NCBI RefSeq assembly: GCF_002933815.1
Contig: NZ_BEYR01000002.1
Location: 248,001 to 312,000, forward strand
Reading direction: 5' to 3'
From: Sphingobacterium sp. HMA12
GTDB lineage: Bacteria > Bacteroidota > Bacteroidia > Sphingobacteriales > Sphingobacteriaceae
Length of the DNA: 64,000 nucleotides
The translations under genes were made by a program, and so were the position numbers. The notes under the pieces are model-generated. The model saw nothing but the letters and a program-made list of their open reading frames with translations. It had not been told where the DNA came from and did not search any database. Below are positions 23,995 to 33,763 of the stretch, piece by piece. How positions within the stretch are numbered: the stretch's first letter is position 1; each line of letters begins with the position of its first letter.

Positions 23995-26100
23995 TCAGGA
24001 TATTTTGTCCCAGGCAATACCATCTGATTTCCGCGCCAAAAAGCTTCGAAGTAACTTATTTTTCTCGCTTTGAAGTGTAGGGTCTTCTTTGAATATGGCG
24101 ATCACGGTATTTCTGCATTCGGTCAATAAGGCCTGATCTGTTGCCAGATTGGCCATCTTAAGGTCGAGCACGCCGGATTGCTGTGTGCCGGAGATGTCAC
24201 CGGGGCCACGCAATTCTAAGTCAACTTCGGCGATTTCAAAGCCGTCATTGGTGCGCACCATGGTATCCAGCCGGAGACGGCCTTCCTTGCTGAGCTTATT
24301 GCCCGACATCAGGATACAAAAGGACTGTTCGGCTCCACGGCCCACACGGCCCCGCAATTGATGGAGTTGGGAGAGACCAAACCGTTCGGAGTTTTCAATG
24401 ACCATGACAGAGGCATTAGGCACATTGACACCGACTTCAATTACAGTTGTTGCCACCATGATCTGTGTTTCATGCTTCACAAAACGCTGCATCTCAAAAT
24501 CCTTATCTTTTACGGGCATCTTGCCGTGGACAATACTGATTTTATATTGCGGAAGGGGAAATTCGCGCTGTAAATTCTCCAGACCTGCTTCTAAATAAAT
24601 CAAGTCCAGTTTTTCACTTTCTTTGATCAGGGGGTAGACGAGATAGACCTGTCTCCCTTTGGCAATTTCTTCGCGCATAAAGCCAAACATCCGCAAACGG
24701 GAGCTCTCAAAGAAATGCACGGTCTTAATAGGCTTACGTCCTGCCGGGAGTTCGTCAATCACCGAAATATCAAGGTCACCATACATCGTCATCGCCAGTG
24801 TGCGTGGAATGGGTGTGGCTGTCATGACGAGCATATGCGGGGGGATGACATTTTTGCGCCAGAGTTTGGCCCGTTGTTCGACACCAAAACGGTGCTGTTC
24901 ATCGATAACGACGAAGCCAAGATTCTTGAATTGTACTTTGTCTTCAATCAGCGCATGGGTGCCGATCAGGATGTCGAGTGTGCCCTCTTCGAGGGCCTGA
25001 TGGATCAGCCGACGTTCTTTGGTGCCGGTTGACCCCGTGAGCAGCTTGATGCTGACGAGATCATCACCGACAAGCTGTTTGAGTCCATGATAATGCTGTG
25101 TGGCCAAGATCTCGGTCGGTGCCATCATACAGGCCTGAAAGCCGTTGTCGACCGCGAGCAGCATACTCATCAGGGCAACGACCGTTTTGCCAGAACCTAC
25201 ATCGCCCTGCACGAGACGGTTCATCTGCGCGCCGGTATTGGTATCGATACGGATTTCTTTAACAACGCGTTTCTGCGCACCTGTCAACGGGAATGGAAGA
25301 CGTTCATTAAAGAAAGTATTAAACTTTTCGCCCACTTTATTGAAGCGCTGGCCCCTGAATTTTTGCGTGTTCAGTTGTTTGTTGTTGAGCAGTTTGAGCT
25401 GGATGAAAAACAGTTCGTCAAATTTGATCCGTTTGATGGCTTGGTTTAGCTCCTTTTGATTGCTCGGGAAATGAATGGACGCTAAAGCCTGCTGGCGCGA
25501 AATTAACTGATGTTTTGCAAGTATTTCCTGGGGAATTGTTTCTTCGATGCTCCGAAATACAGTCTCCAATGCCGTCTGTTGCAAGCGTTGGATACCCTTG
25601 GTGTCCAAATTGAATTTTTTGAGTTTCTCCGTGGAGGAATAGACTGGCTGTAAGCTCATGTTACCCGCCTGCTTGACCTGTGGGTTGTACAGGTCCATTT
25701 CAGGGTGGGTGATGGAAAGCTGCCCATTAAATTCGCTGGGCTTGCCATAAATGATATAGGCCGAACCTACTTTCAGGGACTTTTGGAGCCAGGGAATGGA
25801 CTGGAACCAGACAAGTTCCATGGAGCCGGTTTCATCCTTGAATGAGCCAACGAGGCGCTTGGTCCTTTTTTCACCCACGAGCTGCAGTGAAACCAGCCGC
25901 CCCAAAACCTGTGCGGCCATCATATCGGGATGCAGCTTCCGAATCTTGTGGAATTCTGTACGGTCGATATAACGGAAAGGGTATTGGGTCAACAGATCAC
26001 CAATGGTAAATACCTGTAACTCTTTTTTGAGCACATCTGCCTTTTGGGGACCTACACCTTTGAGGTATTCTATTGGGGTAATTAAACTTAATTCAGCCAT
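23995..26100 (-). CDS. recG: ATP-dependent DNA helicase RecG
   Basis: A branch-migrating helicase that remodels stalled replication forks and Holliday junctions. At 701 residues it is standard length. An N-terminal wedge/OB domain (about 1-230: LSLITPIEYLKGVGPQKADVLKKEL) is followed by helicase motifs I (QGDVGSGKTVVAL), II (VIDEQHRFGVEQR), III (MTATPIPRTLAMT), V (VATTVIEVGVNVPNASVMVIEN) and VI (QLRGRVGRG), then the TRG region ending in ELRGPGDISGTQQSG. It is transcribed alone on the minus strand. Confidence 0.97.
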   Translation of the reverse strand: MAELSLITPIEYLKGVGPQKADVLKKELQVFTIGDLLTQYPFRYIDRTEFHKIRKLHPDMMAAQVLGRLVSLQLVGEKRTKRLVGSFKDETGSMELVWFQSIPWLQKSLKVGSAYIIYGKPSEFNGQLSITHPEMDLYNPQVKQAGNMSLQPVYSSTEKLKKFNLDTKGIQRLQQTALETVFRSIEETIPQEILAKHQLISRQQALASIHFPSNQKELNQAIKRIKFDELFFIQLKLLNNKQLNTQKFRGQRFNKVGEKFNTFFNERLPFPLTGAQKRVVKEIRIDTNTGAQMNRLVQGDVGSGKTVVALMSMLLAVDNGFQACMMAPTEILATQHYHGLKQLVGDDLVSIKLLTGSTGTKERRLIHQALEEGTLDILIGTHALIEDKVQFKNLGFVVIDEQHRFGVEQRAKLWRKNVIPPHMLVMTATPIPRTLAMTMYGDLDISVIDELPAGRKPIKTVHFFESSRLRMFGFMREEIAKGRQVYLVYPLIKESEKLDLIYLEAGLENLQREFPLPQYKISIVHGKMPVKDKDFEMQRFVKHETQIMVATTVIEVGVNVPNASVMVIENSERFGLSQLHQLRGRVGRGAEQSFCILMSGNKLSKEGRLRLDTMVRTNDGFEIAEVDLELRGPGDISGTQQSGVLDLKMANLATDQALLTECRNTVIAIFKEDPTLQSEKNKLLRSFLARKSDGIAWDKIS

Positions 26101-26136
26101 TCTTCTCGAATGGCTAAATTACGAAAAATTTAATTT

Positions 26137-26283
26137 TTACGATTTATATACTTCTACAAATGGCTTACCATTCCTGCATTGAACTGATTTTTTTCCTATT
26201 TGTACGACTGGTCTGACAGGCTTTTTTTTACGCTCAATGCACTTAGTCTTGTAAAGTTTTCTGTTTTGAATCAGTTTATTCAT
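26137..26283 (-). CDS. 48-residue small ORF overlapping the Cys-rich lipoprotein gene; homologous to its C-terminal motif
   Basis: The ATG at 26283-26281 overlaps the stop of the 26276-26686 gene by 8 bases (ATGAATAA arrangement), so translation could be coupled. The peptide is basic at first and ends VQCRNGKPFVEVYKS, which matches the C-terminal motif of the two lipoproteins nearby (VICKEGKATIKYE and LTCENGKPKVNYTWN). It therefore looks like a detached or leftover piece of the same repeat domain, perhaps after tandem duplication and frameshift. It has no export signal of its own. Confidence 0.4.
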   Translation of the reverse strand: MNKLIQNRKLYKTKCIERKKKPVRPVVQIGKKSVQCRNGKPFVEVYKS

Positions 26284-26686
26284 ACTTAATCGTGGCCTTT
26301 CCTTCCTTACAGATGACATCAAGCGGTTTTCGATAAGGAGTGCAATTGATCCTTGGAGCCATCATGGGCTGGTATATTTCCATCAGCTTATTATAATCAT
26401 TGATCATGTTCTGTAAGGTCGTTTTATCAACGGAACGGTGGTAGGGGATATGATTGGTGCCACATACGGTCTGGATGTCTATTATTTTCCAGTCATCGGT
26501 ATCGGAACACTCTTTAGGGCTTGCCAGCGCTATAATTTTACTGTATTTTTCATTTGAAAGCGTTTCCAATTCCTTTTCGGTTTTTTCTTTGTAGGGATTG
26601 TCCAAATGAGATTCGGATTTACAGACGACAAATAACATGGTGCATGCGAGTAGGGACGTGATACCTAGGACGGACAGATTTTTCAT
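26276..26686 (-). CDS. Cys-rich putative lipoprotein, single-repeat member of a local family
   Basis: A 136-residue exported protein with an N-terminal hydrophobic segment and lipobox-like cysteines (LLAC at 15, VVC at 22; the exact lipidation site is unclear). The mature part has four spaced cysteines: KECSDTDDWKI, TVCGTN, INCTPYR and VICKEGKATIKYE. These align with the second half of the 239-residue lipoprotein at 32058-32777 (CTGTDKWDV, GCYITY, ACTQG, LTCENGKP). The family is unknown to me; the conserved Cys pairs suggest disulfides in the periplasm. The two copies flank SusCD pair A. Confidence 0.7.
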   Translation of the reverse strand: MKNLSVLGITSLLACTMLFVVCKSESHLDNPYKEKTEKELETLSNEKYSKIIALASPKECSDTDDWKIIDIQTVCGTNHIPYHRSVDKTTLQNMINDYNKLMEIYQPMMAPRINCTPYRKPLDVICKEGKATIKYE

Positions 26687-26846
26687 AATAGTCTATTGGG
26701 TTTTCTGACTGAACGGGTGATTTGGAGGGAGTGCTACAGGAATAAATAAAAATTCTCATTGATGTGATTTTTGGGGATTGTGTGCCTATCGGAACTGCAG
26801 TCTCCTATTGGCTTTGGGCATGGTTGAGCGGAATGATCATAAAAAA

Positions 26847-26872
26847 GCGGCTTAACCTTTTGGTTAAGCCGC
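26847..26872 (-). terminator. Intrinsic terminator of SusCD operon A
   Basis: An 11-bp perfect stem (26847-26857 with 26862-26872) with loop TTTT. On the minus strand it is followed by TTTTTTATGA, a clear U-tract, 23 bases after the SusD stop. Confidence 0.85.
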
Positions 26873-26894
26873 CTTAGTATGGAAAAAATCCGTT

Positions 26895-28565
26895 TTAGAA
26901 ATTACCTTTCGCAACATCCCACCAGAGACGGGTGCCACCATTGTCAGGGCCACCTAAGAGTGAAATTGCGTTTTGCACTTCAGCTCTATTGGTGTTGTAT
27001 TCGTTCTGTGGGAACGGCAAGCGACGTATCTGTATTTTTGTGTCAATCAATCCGCCACTGTTGTTGACAACTACTGGAAATAGACGTGGATATCCCGTAC
27101 GGCGGAATTCGCTCCATGCTTCTTGCCCTTCGGGAAAGATTGCCAACCATTTTTGAGTAATGATGCGTTCTAATTTTTCCTCGTTAGTCGCTCCTTCGTT
27201 CCATTTGATTGTTAAGGAACTTGGTGAATCAGCATTGTTGCTTGCATTGAAAGGATCCACATAGGCAGCTGCTTTACTTGTATTGTCATTTAGGTAAGTG
27301 CTTACGTCCGATGCTACTCCCCACTGTGTGAAAGATGTCGCGACACCTTTTTCATACAAGGCTTGCGCTGTTCCGCCCGCGTTGTTCCACCCTCTAAGAG
27401 CTGCTTCGGCGCGAAGGAAGTATACCTCTGCGGCGGTCATCAATATAGGAGCGGTTGTTGCAACAAAAGTTGGCGTTGTACCTTCCGTATTCAAGGCTGA
27501 AAGTTTTTGGTATTTATCTTTTTCAATATCCTCGGCACCGGTACGGATTCCAATGTATTGGCCAGCGAAAGCTGTTGTTGTTGCATCTTTAGTCACTGGA
27601 GACATGTATTTGGAAATACGCGGGTCTTTTAACCCAACCATATAGGACGAAAGTGTTGCATTGATACGCGTGTCAGCCCAGTTCTTGGAAATAAACCAAA
27701 GCGGGTTGCTATAGGTTCCGTCTGCCGGTACAGTGATCTTGAAGTTTTCGCTATTGCTTTCCAACACACCGCCATTTGCTGGATCCAATGCTTTTTCAGC
27801 TTGTGTTTTCGCTAATGTTGCATCGATTTTAACCAAACGCATAGCTAAACGTAGACGTAATGAGTTGGCAATTTTCAACCAATTTTTAAAACGGACCTGA
27901 TTATCGGAATTGGGAAATACAAGATCGATCTGGTCAATTTTAGCAGCCATAGGACTATCTGCTTTATACGATTTTAATGCAGTTACTGCCTCATCTAGCT
28001 CTTTAAAGAAAGCAGCATATACATCGGATTGCTTGTCGTATGGTACAGTGTTGGAGGTGCCTACTTTACTATATGGAATAGGACCATAGATATCTGTAAC
28101 CCGGCTGGCAGCTTCTACTTTGATGACCAATGCCGAGCCCCATAGTGCTGGATAGGTTTCTGCAAGTCCATTGCCTTTTAGCTTTTCAATGGATTTGATA
28201 ACGTTAAGATATAAAACCTGAAAAGGTTCGCCATTCCATCCGTTAACCATCGCGTAATTCAGGTTGTTCTGGCCGCTATTAAAAGGTGTAGGGGACATGA
28301 AAAAGCCTGAGAAAACGTCCGCATTCAGGTTTTGTTGTACCTGATAGGAGTTAGGGTCTCCGCCGCCTGAAAAGTTATAGATTGACATCTGGGCATTTTT
28401 TAGAAAAAGCACAAGATCCTGTCCATCACCTTTTAGATCTTCATCGGTCAATCCAATATTGTTCTTGTTGTAATCTTCGAAATTCTTTGTACAACTGCTC
28501 ATTGTTCCGCCAAGGAGTAAAATGGCAAGTGAGAATTTAGATATATTTTTTATGTTAAATTTCAT
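26895..28565 (-). CDS. SusD/RagB-like outer-membrane lipoprotein (pair A)
   Basis: The surface substrate-binding partner of the SusC channel upstream. The first in-frame ATG (28589) overlaps the SusC gene; the ATG at 28565 gives the signal peptide MKFNIKNISKFSLAILLLGGTMSSC with a clean lipobox, starts 10 bases after SusC, and is preferred (556 residues). The opening CTKNFEDYNKNNIGLTDEDL and the length fit the SusD_2-like subgroup often seen with peptide or mixed substrates. Helical TPR-like segments include FLRAEAALRGWNNAGGTAQALYEKG and QKWLAIFPEGQEAWSEFRRTGYPRLFP. The ligand is unknown; no glycosidase is encoded beside it. Confidence 0.93.
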   Translation of the reverse strand: MKFNIKNISKFSLAILLLGGTMSSCTKNFEDYNKNNIGLTDEDLKGDGQDLVLFLKNAQMSIYNFSGGGDPNSYQVQQNLNADVFSGFFMSPTPFNSGQNNLNYAMVNGWNGEPFQVLYLNVIKSIEKLKGNGLAETYPALWGSALVIKVEAASRVTDIYGPIPYSKVGTSNTVPYDKQSDVYAAFFKELDEAVTALKSYKADSPMAAKIDQIDLVFPNSDNQVRFKNWLKIANSLRLRLAMRLVKIDATLAKTQAEKALDPANGGVLESNSENFKITVPADGTYSNPLWFISKNWADTRINATLSSYMVGLKDPRISKYMSPVTKDATTTAFAGQYIGIRTGAEDIEKDKYQKLSALNTEGTTPTFVATTAPILMTAAEVYFLRAEAALRGWNNAGGTAQALYEKGVATSFTQWGVASDVSTYLNDNTSKAAAYVDPFNASNNADSPSSLTIKWNEGATNEEKLERIITQKWLAIFPEGQEAWSEFRRTGYPRLFPVVVNNSGGLIDTKIQIRRLPFPQNEYNTNRAEVQNAISLLGGPDNGGTRLWWDVAKGNF

Positions 28566-28575
28566 TGTTGATCGT

Positions 28576-31500
28576 TTAGAAAGTTGCATTTAATGTAAGT
28601 CCATAGTTACGGGTTGCAGGCATCATAAAGATATCTACCCCGCTTAATGCATTTCCGGTAGACATCGTTACTTCTGGATCGAAAGGAGCCTTTTTCGAAA
28701 TGTAGAATAGGTTTCTTCCTACAGCATTGACACGCAGTTTTTTGAAGAAGCTATCTTTGATATTGAAGTCATAACCGAAAGTCAATTCACGCAATCTTAC
28801 GACCGTTCCATCATAAATATATTGGCTGCTAACCGGACCTATACCGCCAGTTGACGTATACCATTTCTCCGCATCTACGACAGAAACAGGGGTTCCCTTT
28901 GGTGTGACACCGTTTATAGAAACACCGCCATTTGCACGAGCCGCTCCACTTGCTTCAGATACGCCATAGCCATCCATCACGGACTGTGTAATTGACATGA
29001 CATCATAATTAAACTTTCCATCAATCAAGAAGCTTAAATTGAAATTTTTGTAATTGAAACTGTTATTCCAGCCCATTTGCCAAATTGGATTTGAATTTCC
29101 TAATTTAGTATATGCGCTTGTTTTCTGAGGGATACCGTCTTCTGAAATTAGGATTCTCCCTTGCTCGTCACGAACAAAATCCTGTCCGTAAATATCACCA
29201 AAAGAACCACCTACCTCAAGTTTTGAAGCAAAGTTGTTTTGGTTTTCCCCGGTTAAACTAAATTCTGGAACAGCATCAGCTAATTCTTTGATTTTATTCT
29301 TGTTGTAGGTAAAGTTGATGCTGGTGGTCCATTTGAAGTTGTCATTTTTGATCGCATCCAAAGATACCAATGCTTCAACTCCTTGGTTTTGGATATTACC
29401 AGCATTAATAGCATATTGTTTGTTTAATGATGCTTGGCTTGCCGCGACTTTAAAGAACTGATTAGTTGTGTTGGTTTTGTAGTAAGTTACATCAACATTC
29501 AAACGGTTGTTCCACATGCGCCATTCTGTCCCGATCTCAAAAGATTTCGTTTTTTCAGGTTTTAATGTTTTTAAGAACGCAATATCATTCACTGTCAAAA
29601 CAGCGTATGGATTTACTATATTTGTTAATAAACTCGTGTAGGGAGGTAGGTCATTACCCACTACCGCATATGAACCACGAACCTTGGCCATATTGACAAA
29701 TTCAGGTAAGTTTAACTTGTCGTTCAATACGATGCCCAACCCCGCAGATGGGTAGAAGAAAGATTTTGTTCCTGTGAACGCTAATGTACTGGACCAGTCA
29801 TTTCGAGCGGTCAGATCTAAATAGATCCAGTTGTCATAAGCTAAGTTTGCAGACGCAAATACAGATTGCAGCTGTCTCCGGTTCGCGGATAATGTCGAAG
29901 TGACAGGTGTTGTTGTGTTTTGAATAAAGAATTGATTCGGGATTTTTAACCCATCAATACCTGTATTAAAATCTACGCCTTCAGTTTTCCAGTCAGTGAT
30001 GCTTGTTCCGACCAATCCAGTGATCTGAAATTTATCACTGACATTAAAGTTCATGTTGGCAACGACATCACCGTATTGCTGTGTAATGGTGGTATTTGTG
30101 TAATTATAGTTTCCATTTACCTTTCCTAAAGGATTTGGTGTGCTAGCGTAGACTTTGCGGTCCCAAACTTCTGAAGTACGATCGACACTTCCTCTAGCCT
30201 GAATGCTGATCCATGGAGCTACCTTATATTTTGCGCTACCATTTAAAAGCAAACGGTTTCGGGTTGAACGTGTCGGGTTCCTATTGACGATCCACCATGG
30301 ATTTTGTTGTGTTGTAGGGCTATCGCTGAGACTGAACCAGTTTTGTTCATTAAGGTTGCGACTCGTATTAAAGGTTTCGTAATTTTTGTAATCTGCGATA
30401 TTTAAGCTCCGTGGCAACAGATAGGTTCCAACTAATGGGTTGTAATAAAAACCTGAAGAAGGTGCGTTATCCAGTTTTTGGGTAATATAGTTGGCGCTAC
30501 CTTCAACAGTCAACTTATCATCAAAGAATGTAGCACTTTCCTTGAGATTGAAGTTGTGGCGCATCAGGTCATTTTCTGGAAGTATACCTTTAGCAAGGGT
30601 GTTGGCATAAGAAAAGTACGTCTGATTTTTTTCGTTACCTCCAGATAATGTCAATGAATTGGTGAAGTTGCTTCCGGTACGGAAAAATTCACCCGCATTA
30701 TCATAGTTGGCACCGTTGGTTTTGTCCCCCCAGCTAAATACACTGGTATTACTGTTCTTGCCGCCTGAACCTTGGCCATATTGATTTTGGAATTTAGGTG
30801 TCGATACAGCTTGTTCGATCTGTGCACTTGATGAAAAATTAATCGTTGTGCGGCCTTGTTTACCTGATTTTGTTGTCACTAAGATAACGCCATTAGCTGC
30901 TTGGCTACCGTATAGGGCAGCAGCAGATGCCCCTTTTAATACGGAGATATTTTCGATATCTTCTGGGTTGATCAATGAAATCGGGTCACCACCATCACGC
31001 TGTCCACCGAAAACATTATCCGGCTGGCTTGCTAAAGTTTGATTATTGATCGGAACACCGTCAACAACATACAACACTTGGTTGTTGCCGGAAGCGGACT
31101 TGTTACCACGTAAAATGACTTTCGCGGAACCACCTGGCCCCGATGAACTGGAAGCAATATTTACCCCTGCTACCTTACCGTTAAGGTTGTTGGCTAAGTT
31201 GGTGCTTTTTACCTTGTTCAGTTCATCCCCGTTGACCTGTTGGGTAGAGTACGTCAATGATTTCTGTGCGCGGCTGATACCGAGTGCGGTGACAACAACA
31301 CTTTCAAGCTGTTGCGTCTGCTCATCTAAACTTACTGTAACTGTAGTTTCGCCCGGTCCGAGTGTAACGGTTTTATTTTCGTAACCGATCGTGCTGATAT
31401 TCAGGACACGATTTTTATCGTCAACATTGATCTGAAATGCCCCTTTGCTGTCTGTAGAACTAGCCGTTGACGTACCCAATACTTTGATGGTAGCGCCCAC

Positions 31501-31635
31501 AAGCGGAGCTTTTGTTTTTGCGTCAACAACCGTCCCTTTTACTTGGTTGCTTTGCGCATGGAGTAAAGATGCTGAAAAAAGCATTGTCGGAACAATACTC
31601 AGCATCCTCAATGTAGTGTATAATTTGTTATTCAT
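28576..31635 (-). CDS. SusC/RagA-type TonB-linked outer-membrane channel (pair A)
   Basis: A 1019-residue TonB-dependent transporter. A signal peptide (to about LLHAQ, residue 28) is followed by a carboxypeptidase-regulatory-like domain (VKGTVVDAKTKAPLVGATIKV), the SusC motif VVTALGISRAQKSLTYSTQQV, a plug domain with VDGVPINNQTLAS and NISVLKGASAAALYGSQAANGVILVTTKSGKQG, and a long barrel ending GLTLNATF. It has no N-terminal STN domain, so it is not built to signal to a FecR anti-sigma factor. It is first in the operon; SusD follows after 10 bases. Confidence 0.95.
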   Translation of the reverse strand: MNNKLYTTLRMLSIVPTMLFSASLLHAQSNQVKGTVVDAKTKAPLVGATIKVLGTSTASSTDSKGAFQINVDDKNRVLNISTIGYENKTVTLGPGETTVTVSLDEQTQQLESVVVTALGISRAQKSLTYSTQQVNGDELNKVKSTNLANNLNGKVAGVNIASSSSGPGGSAKVILRGNKSASGNNQVLYVVDGVPINNQTLASQPDNVFGGQRDGGDPISLINPEDIENISVLKGASAAALYGSQAANGVILVTTKSGKQGRTTINFSSSAQIEQAVSTPKFQNQYGQGSGGKNSNTSVFSWGDKTNGANYDNAGEFFRTGSNFTNSLTLSGGNEKNQTYFSYANTLAKGILPENDLMRHNFNLKESATFFDDKLTVEGSANYITQKLDNAPSSGFYYNPLVGTYLLPRSLNIADYKNYETFNTSRNLNEQNWFSLSDSPTTQQNPWWIVNRNPTRSTRNRLLLNGSAKYKVAPWISIQARGSVDRTSEVWDRKVYASTPNPLGKVNGNYNYTNTTITQQYGDVVANMNFNVSDKFQITGLVGTSITDWKTEGVDFNTGIDGLKIPNQFFIQNTTTPVTSTLSANRRQLQSVFASANLAYDNWIYLDLTARNDWSSTLAFTGTKSFFYPSAGLGIVLNDKLNLPEFVNMAKVRGSYAVVGNDLPPYTSLLTNIVNPYAVLTVNDIAFLKTLKPEKTKSFEIGTEWRMWNNRLNVDVTYYKTNTTNQFFKVAASQASLNKQYAINAGNIQNQGVEALVSLDAIKNDNFKWTTSINFTYNKNKIKELADAVPEFSLTGENQNNFASKLEVGGSFGDIYGQDFVRDEQGRILISEDGIPQKTSAYTKLGNSNPIWQMGWNNSFNYKNFNLSFLIDGKFNYDVMSITQSVMDGYGVSEASGAARANGGVSINGVTPKGTPVSVVDAEKWYTSTGGIGPVSSQYIYDGTVVRLRELTFGYDFNIKDSFFKKLRVNAVGRNLFYISKKAPFDPEVTMSTGNALSGVDIFMMPATRNYGLTLNATF

Positions 31636-31999
31636 GTAGTATATGTGTTATATTCAGTTTTTTATATACATATTTTTCACAACGGAAGTTATTTTCCACG
31701 GTAATGGGCTAATTCCATTTAGCATGTCGGTTAGGGAAAATGATATTGAACTTGGCTGGAGAGCGAAATAAATGATTATTGTGTACTATTCAATACCCTA
31801 TTTGATGGGGATTAAAGAAAGTGTGATTCCTTAATTAAATACTAATTTACTACTGTTGATGAAAAATCAAAAATTTTAGGAAACAAAGTTGATACAAATG
31901 AAGGTATGTTTTCTGTAACTATTTGTTTTTTAGTCATCTATATTTTGTCATTTTTTGTTCCTTGCTGGATATGTATCTACTTTTTTGAAGAAAAAGTAA
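31636..31999. other. Upstream region of SusCD operon A without recognised promoter
   Basis: 364 AT-rich bases that should hold the minus-strand susC promoter. I found no CAAAnnTA (the minus-strand TAnnTTTG) and no coding frame of note. The stretch ends at the terminator of the neighbouring lipoprotein gene. Confidence 0.45.
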
Positions 32000-32047
32000 A
32001 TCATCCGGCTTACTACCATTACCTATAATGGTAGTAAGCCGGATGAT
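32000..32047 (-). terminator. 22-bp perfect-stem terminator of the Cys-rich lipoprotein gene
   Basis: 32000-32021 pairs perfectly with 32026-32047 around a 4-base loop (CCTA), 10 bases after the stop on the minus strand, followed there by TTTACTTTTTC. Confidence 0.8.
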
Positions 32048-32057
32048 CTATAAAGAT

Positions 32058-32777
32058 TTAATTCCAGGTATAGTTGACCTTTGGTTTTCCGTTTTCACAG
32101 GTCAACGATTTAAACTTAGGTATGGGACCTTGTGTACAAGCTGGAGACTCTAAAGAGGTTAGCCTGAGGTAAAGTGCATTGTAAAGGCTCACTGTTTTTT
32201 TAATTTCACTGTAATCATTCGCCCGTGAAAAGGGTAAATAAGTAATATAACATCCCGGAATGGGGGTTACGTCCCACTTGTCCGTGCCGGTACAGATCAG
32301 CTTATTTTGATAATCGTCCATCTTCTTCTTAAGATCAGGCAAGAGTTCGCGGCATTTTTCAGCGGTGAGATCTTGTGCAAAAATTAATTTGGCTTTTTGA
32401 TTCTCAACAACTAATTCCAGGGGGGAATAATCATACCAATAGTAGCCATCGCAAAGCTCATAAATAATGCCTTCCTTGATTCCGGCGTCGAATTCTTTTT
32501 TTACAAGATCCCGATATTCCTGCCACAGCTTGTCAAAGTCCTTTTCAAGCGACTTGTGCATGGCAAAATAGCTTTCACCACACCAGTAATTTTGTGCTTT
32601 TTTGACATACCATTCTTCCTTGTCTGTGGCTTTTTTAGAAGTGATTAACTGTTCGATTTCCGTTCGTTTTTTTGCGGCTAATTCTTCCCAATATCCTGAT
32701 GAAAGGTTCTCTTTTTTACAGGAAATCAAAGCGATGAACAAAAAAAGCGCCACGTACAATAACTTGTCATGTTTCAT
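32058..32777 (-). CDS. Cys-rich lipoprotein, two-repeat member of a local family
   Basis: A 239-residue predicted lipoprotein: the signal peptide ends IALISCKKEN, a strong Bacteroidota lipobox with KK after the cysteine. The mature part contains seven further cysteines and seems to hold the same domain twice: residues about 35-95 (ATDKEEWYVKKAQNYWCGESY...DFDKLWQEYRDLVK) and 155-239 (CTGTDKWDVTPIPGCYITY...SEIKKTVSLYNALYLRL...ACTQG...LTCENGKPKVNY). The second copy aligns with the whole 136-residue protein at 26276-26686. No known family is recognised. It has its own strong terminator. Confidence 0.72.
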   Translation of the reverse strand: MKHDKLLYVALFLFIALISCKKENLSSGYWEELAAKKRTEIEQLITSKKATDKEEWYVKKAQNYWCGESYFAMHKSLEKDFDKLWQEYRDLVKKEFDAGIKEGIIYELCDGYYWYDYSPLELVVENQKAKLIFAQDLTAEKCRELLPDLKKKMDDYQNKLICTGTDKWDVTPIPGCYITYLPFSRANDYSEIKKTVSLYNALYLRLTSLESPACTQGPIPKFKSLTCENGKPKVNYTWN

Positions 32778-32836
32778 GGTTTGTAATTAATTGATTAGTT
32801 ATTTATGGTATCAATACGTCTGCACTGTTGGTTTCG

Positions 32837-33760
32837 CTACAGCCTTGCCGAATTTTTTCTGATCTGGCGGAAATTGCTACTATTAAAAAGAACGATCGCA
32901 ATCAATATTATACCATAAGCTACATACTTGATGAAGGGAACAGGTTCTTGAAAATAGGTTGCTGCCAAGGCGAAGGCGATGATTGGATTGATGTATAATA
33001 ATACGCCTGTTGTTGTTGAAGAAATACCGATCAGTGCATACATGCTCAAGAAAAGAGGGATAATGGTGAAAATGACTGCAATCAGCATAATTGTACCCCA
33101 AAAGATAGGATCTGTAGGGATATCGTGATGATTATAGACCAGTTTAGGAACAACAAATAACGCACAGATGCTCAATTGGACAACCAACTGATTGAGTTTA
33201 TTAAAACCAGTAGATACGCGCTGTACAATAAGATAGAAAGCATAACAGGTGGCAATGGTCACCGCCCATAGAACATCATGCAGCGATCCTTTGGCTAATA
33301 GACATACACTGCCAAATGCAATGAGCAGGGCGACCTTCTGAATTGATCGTAGTTCTTCTTTTAAGATGAAGCAGGCTGCTGTTGCTGTAATCAGCGGGCA
33401 GGTCAAATAGGCGAGTGCCGCGGATTGGATACTGATGTGGTTGACGGCATAGATATAGGTAAACCAGTTGCCGAAGATCAGCAGGGAGGCGAGCACGGTA
33501 AGGCCGGTCTGCCGAATTTTTCCCTTTTTTGAGAGCTCCCTGAATTTATGAATATCCAGGCGCAGTGTCTTCCTTTGGAAGAGCAGGAGATAGATCCAAA
33601 GCGCGGCCAAGGCCGCTACGATCCTAAAATAGAGAATATCTTCGGCAGGATATTCCCGTATCCACCGAACGGGAATGGACATGAATCCCCAAATGAAGGG
33701 AGCCAAAAAAGCCGCGAAAAGATATTTTCCGCGGCTTACAGTTTCGTTGTTATTTTCCAC
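32837..33760 (-). CDS. DMT-superfamily EamA transporter (RarD-like)
   Basis: A 307-residue inner-membrane protein with ten TM helices in two EamA halves (about 10-150 and 160-295). Motifs include APFIWGFMSIPVRWI at the start and AALAYLTCPLITATAACFILKEELRSIQK at the end of the first half, with TTTGVLLYINPIIAFALAATYFQEP in the second. It probably exports a small metabolite or amino acid; the substrate is unknown. The start is GTG at 33760, 3 bases after the RidA stop; the first internal ATG would remove TM1, so the GTG is preferred. It is last in a DUF6728-RidA-EamA operon. Confidence 0.88.
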   Translation of the reverse strand: MENNNETVSRGKYLFAAFLAPFIWGFMSIPVRWIREYPAEDILYFRIVAALAALWIYLLLFQRKTLRLDIHKFRELSKKGKIRQTGLTVLASLLIFGNWFTYIYAVNHISIQSAALAYLTCPLITATAACFILKEELRSIQKVALLIAFGSVCLLAKGSLHDVLWAVTIATCYAFYLIVQRVSTGFNKLNQLVVQLSICALFVVPKLVYNHHDIPTDPIFWGTIMLIAVIFTIIPLFLSMYALIGISSTTTGVLLYINPIIAFALAATYFQEPVPFIKYVAYGIILIAIVLFNSSNFRQIRKNSARL

Positions 33761-33763
33761 GGA

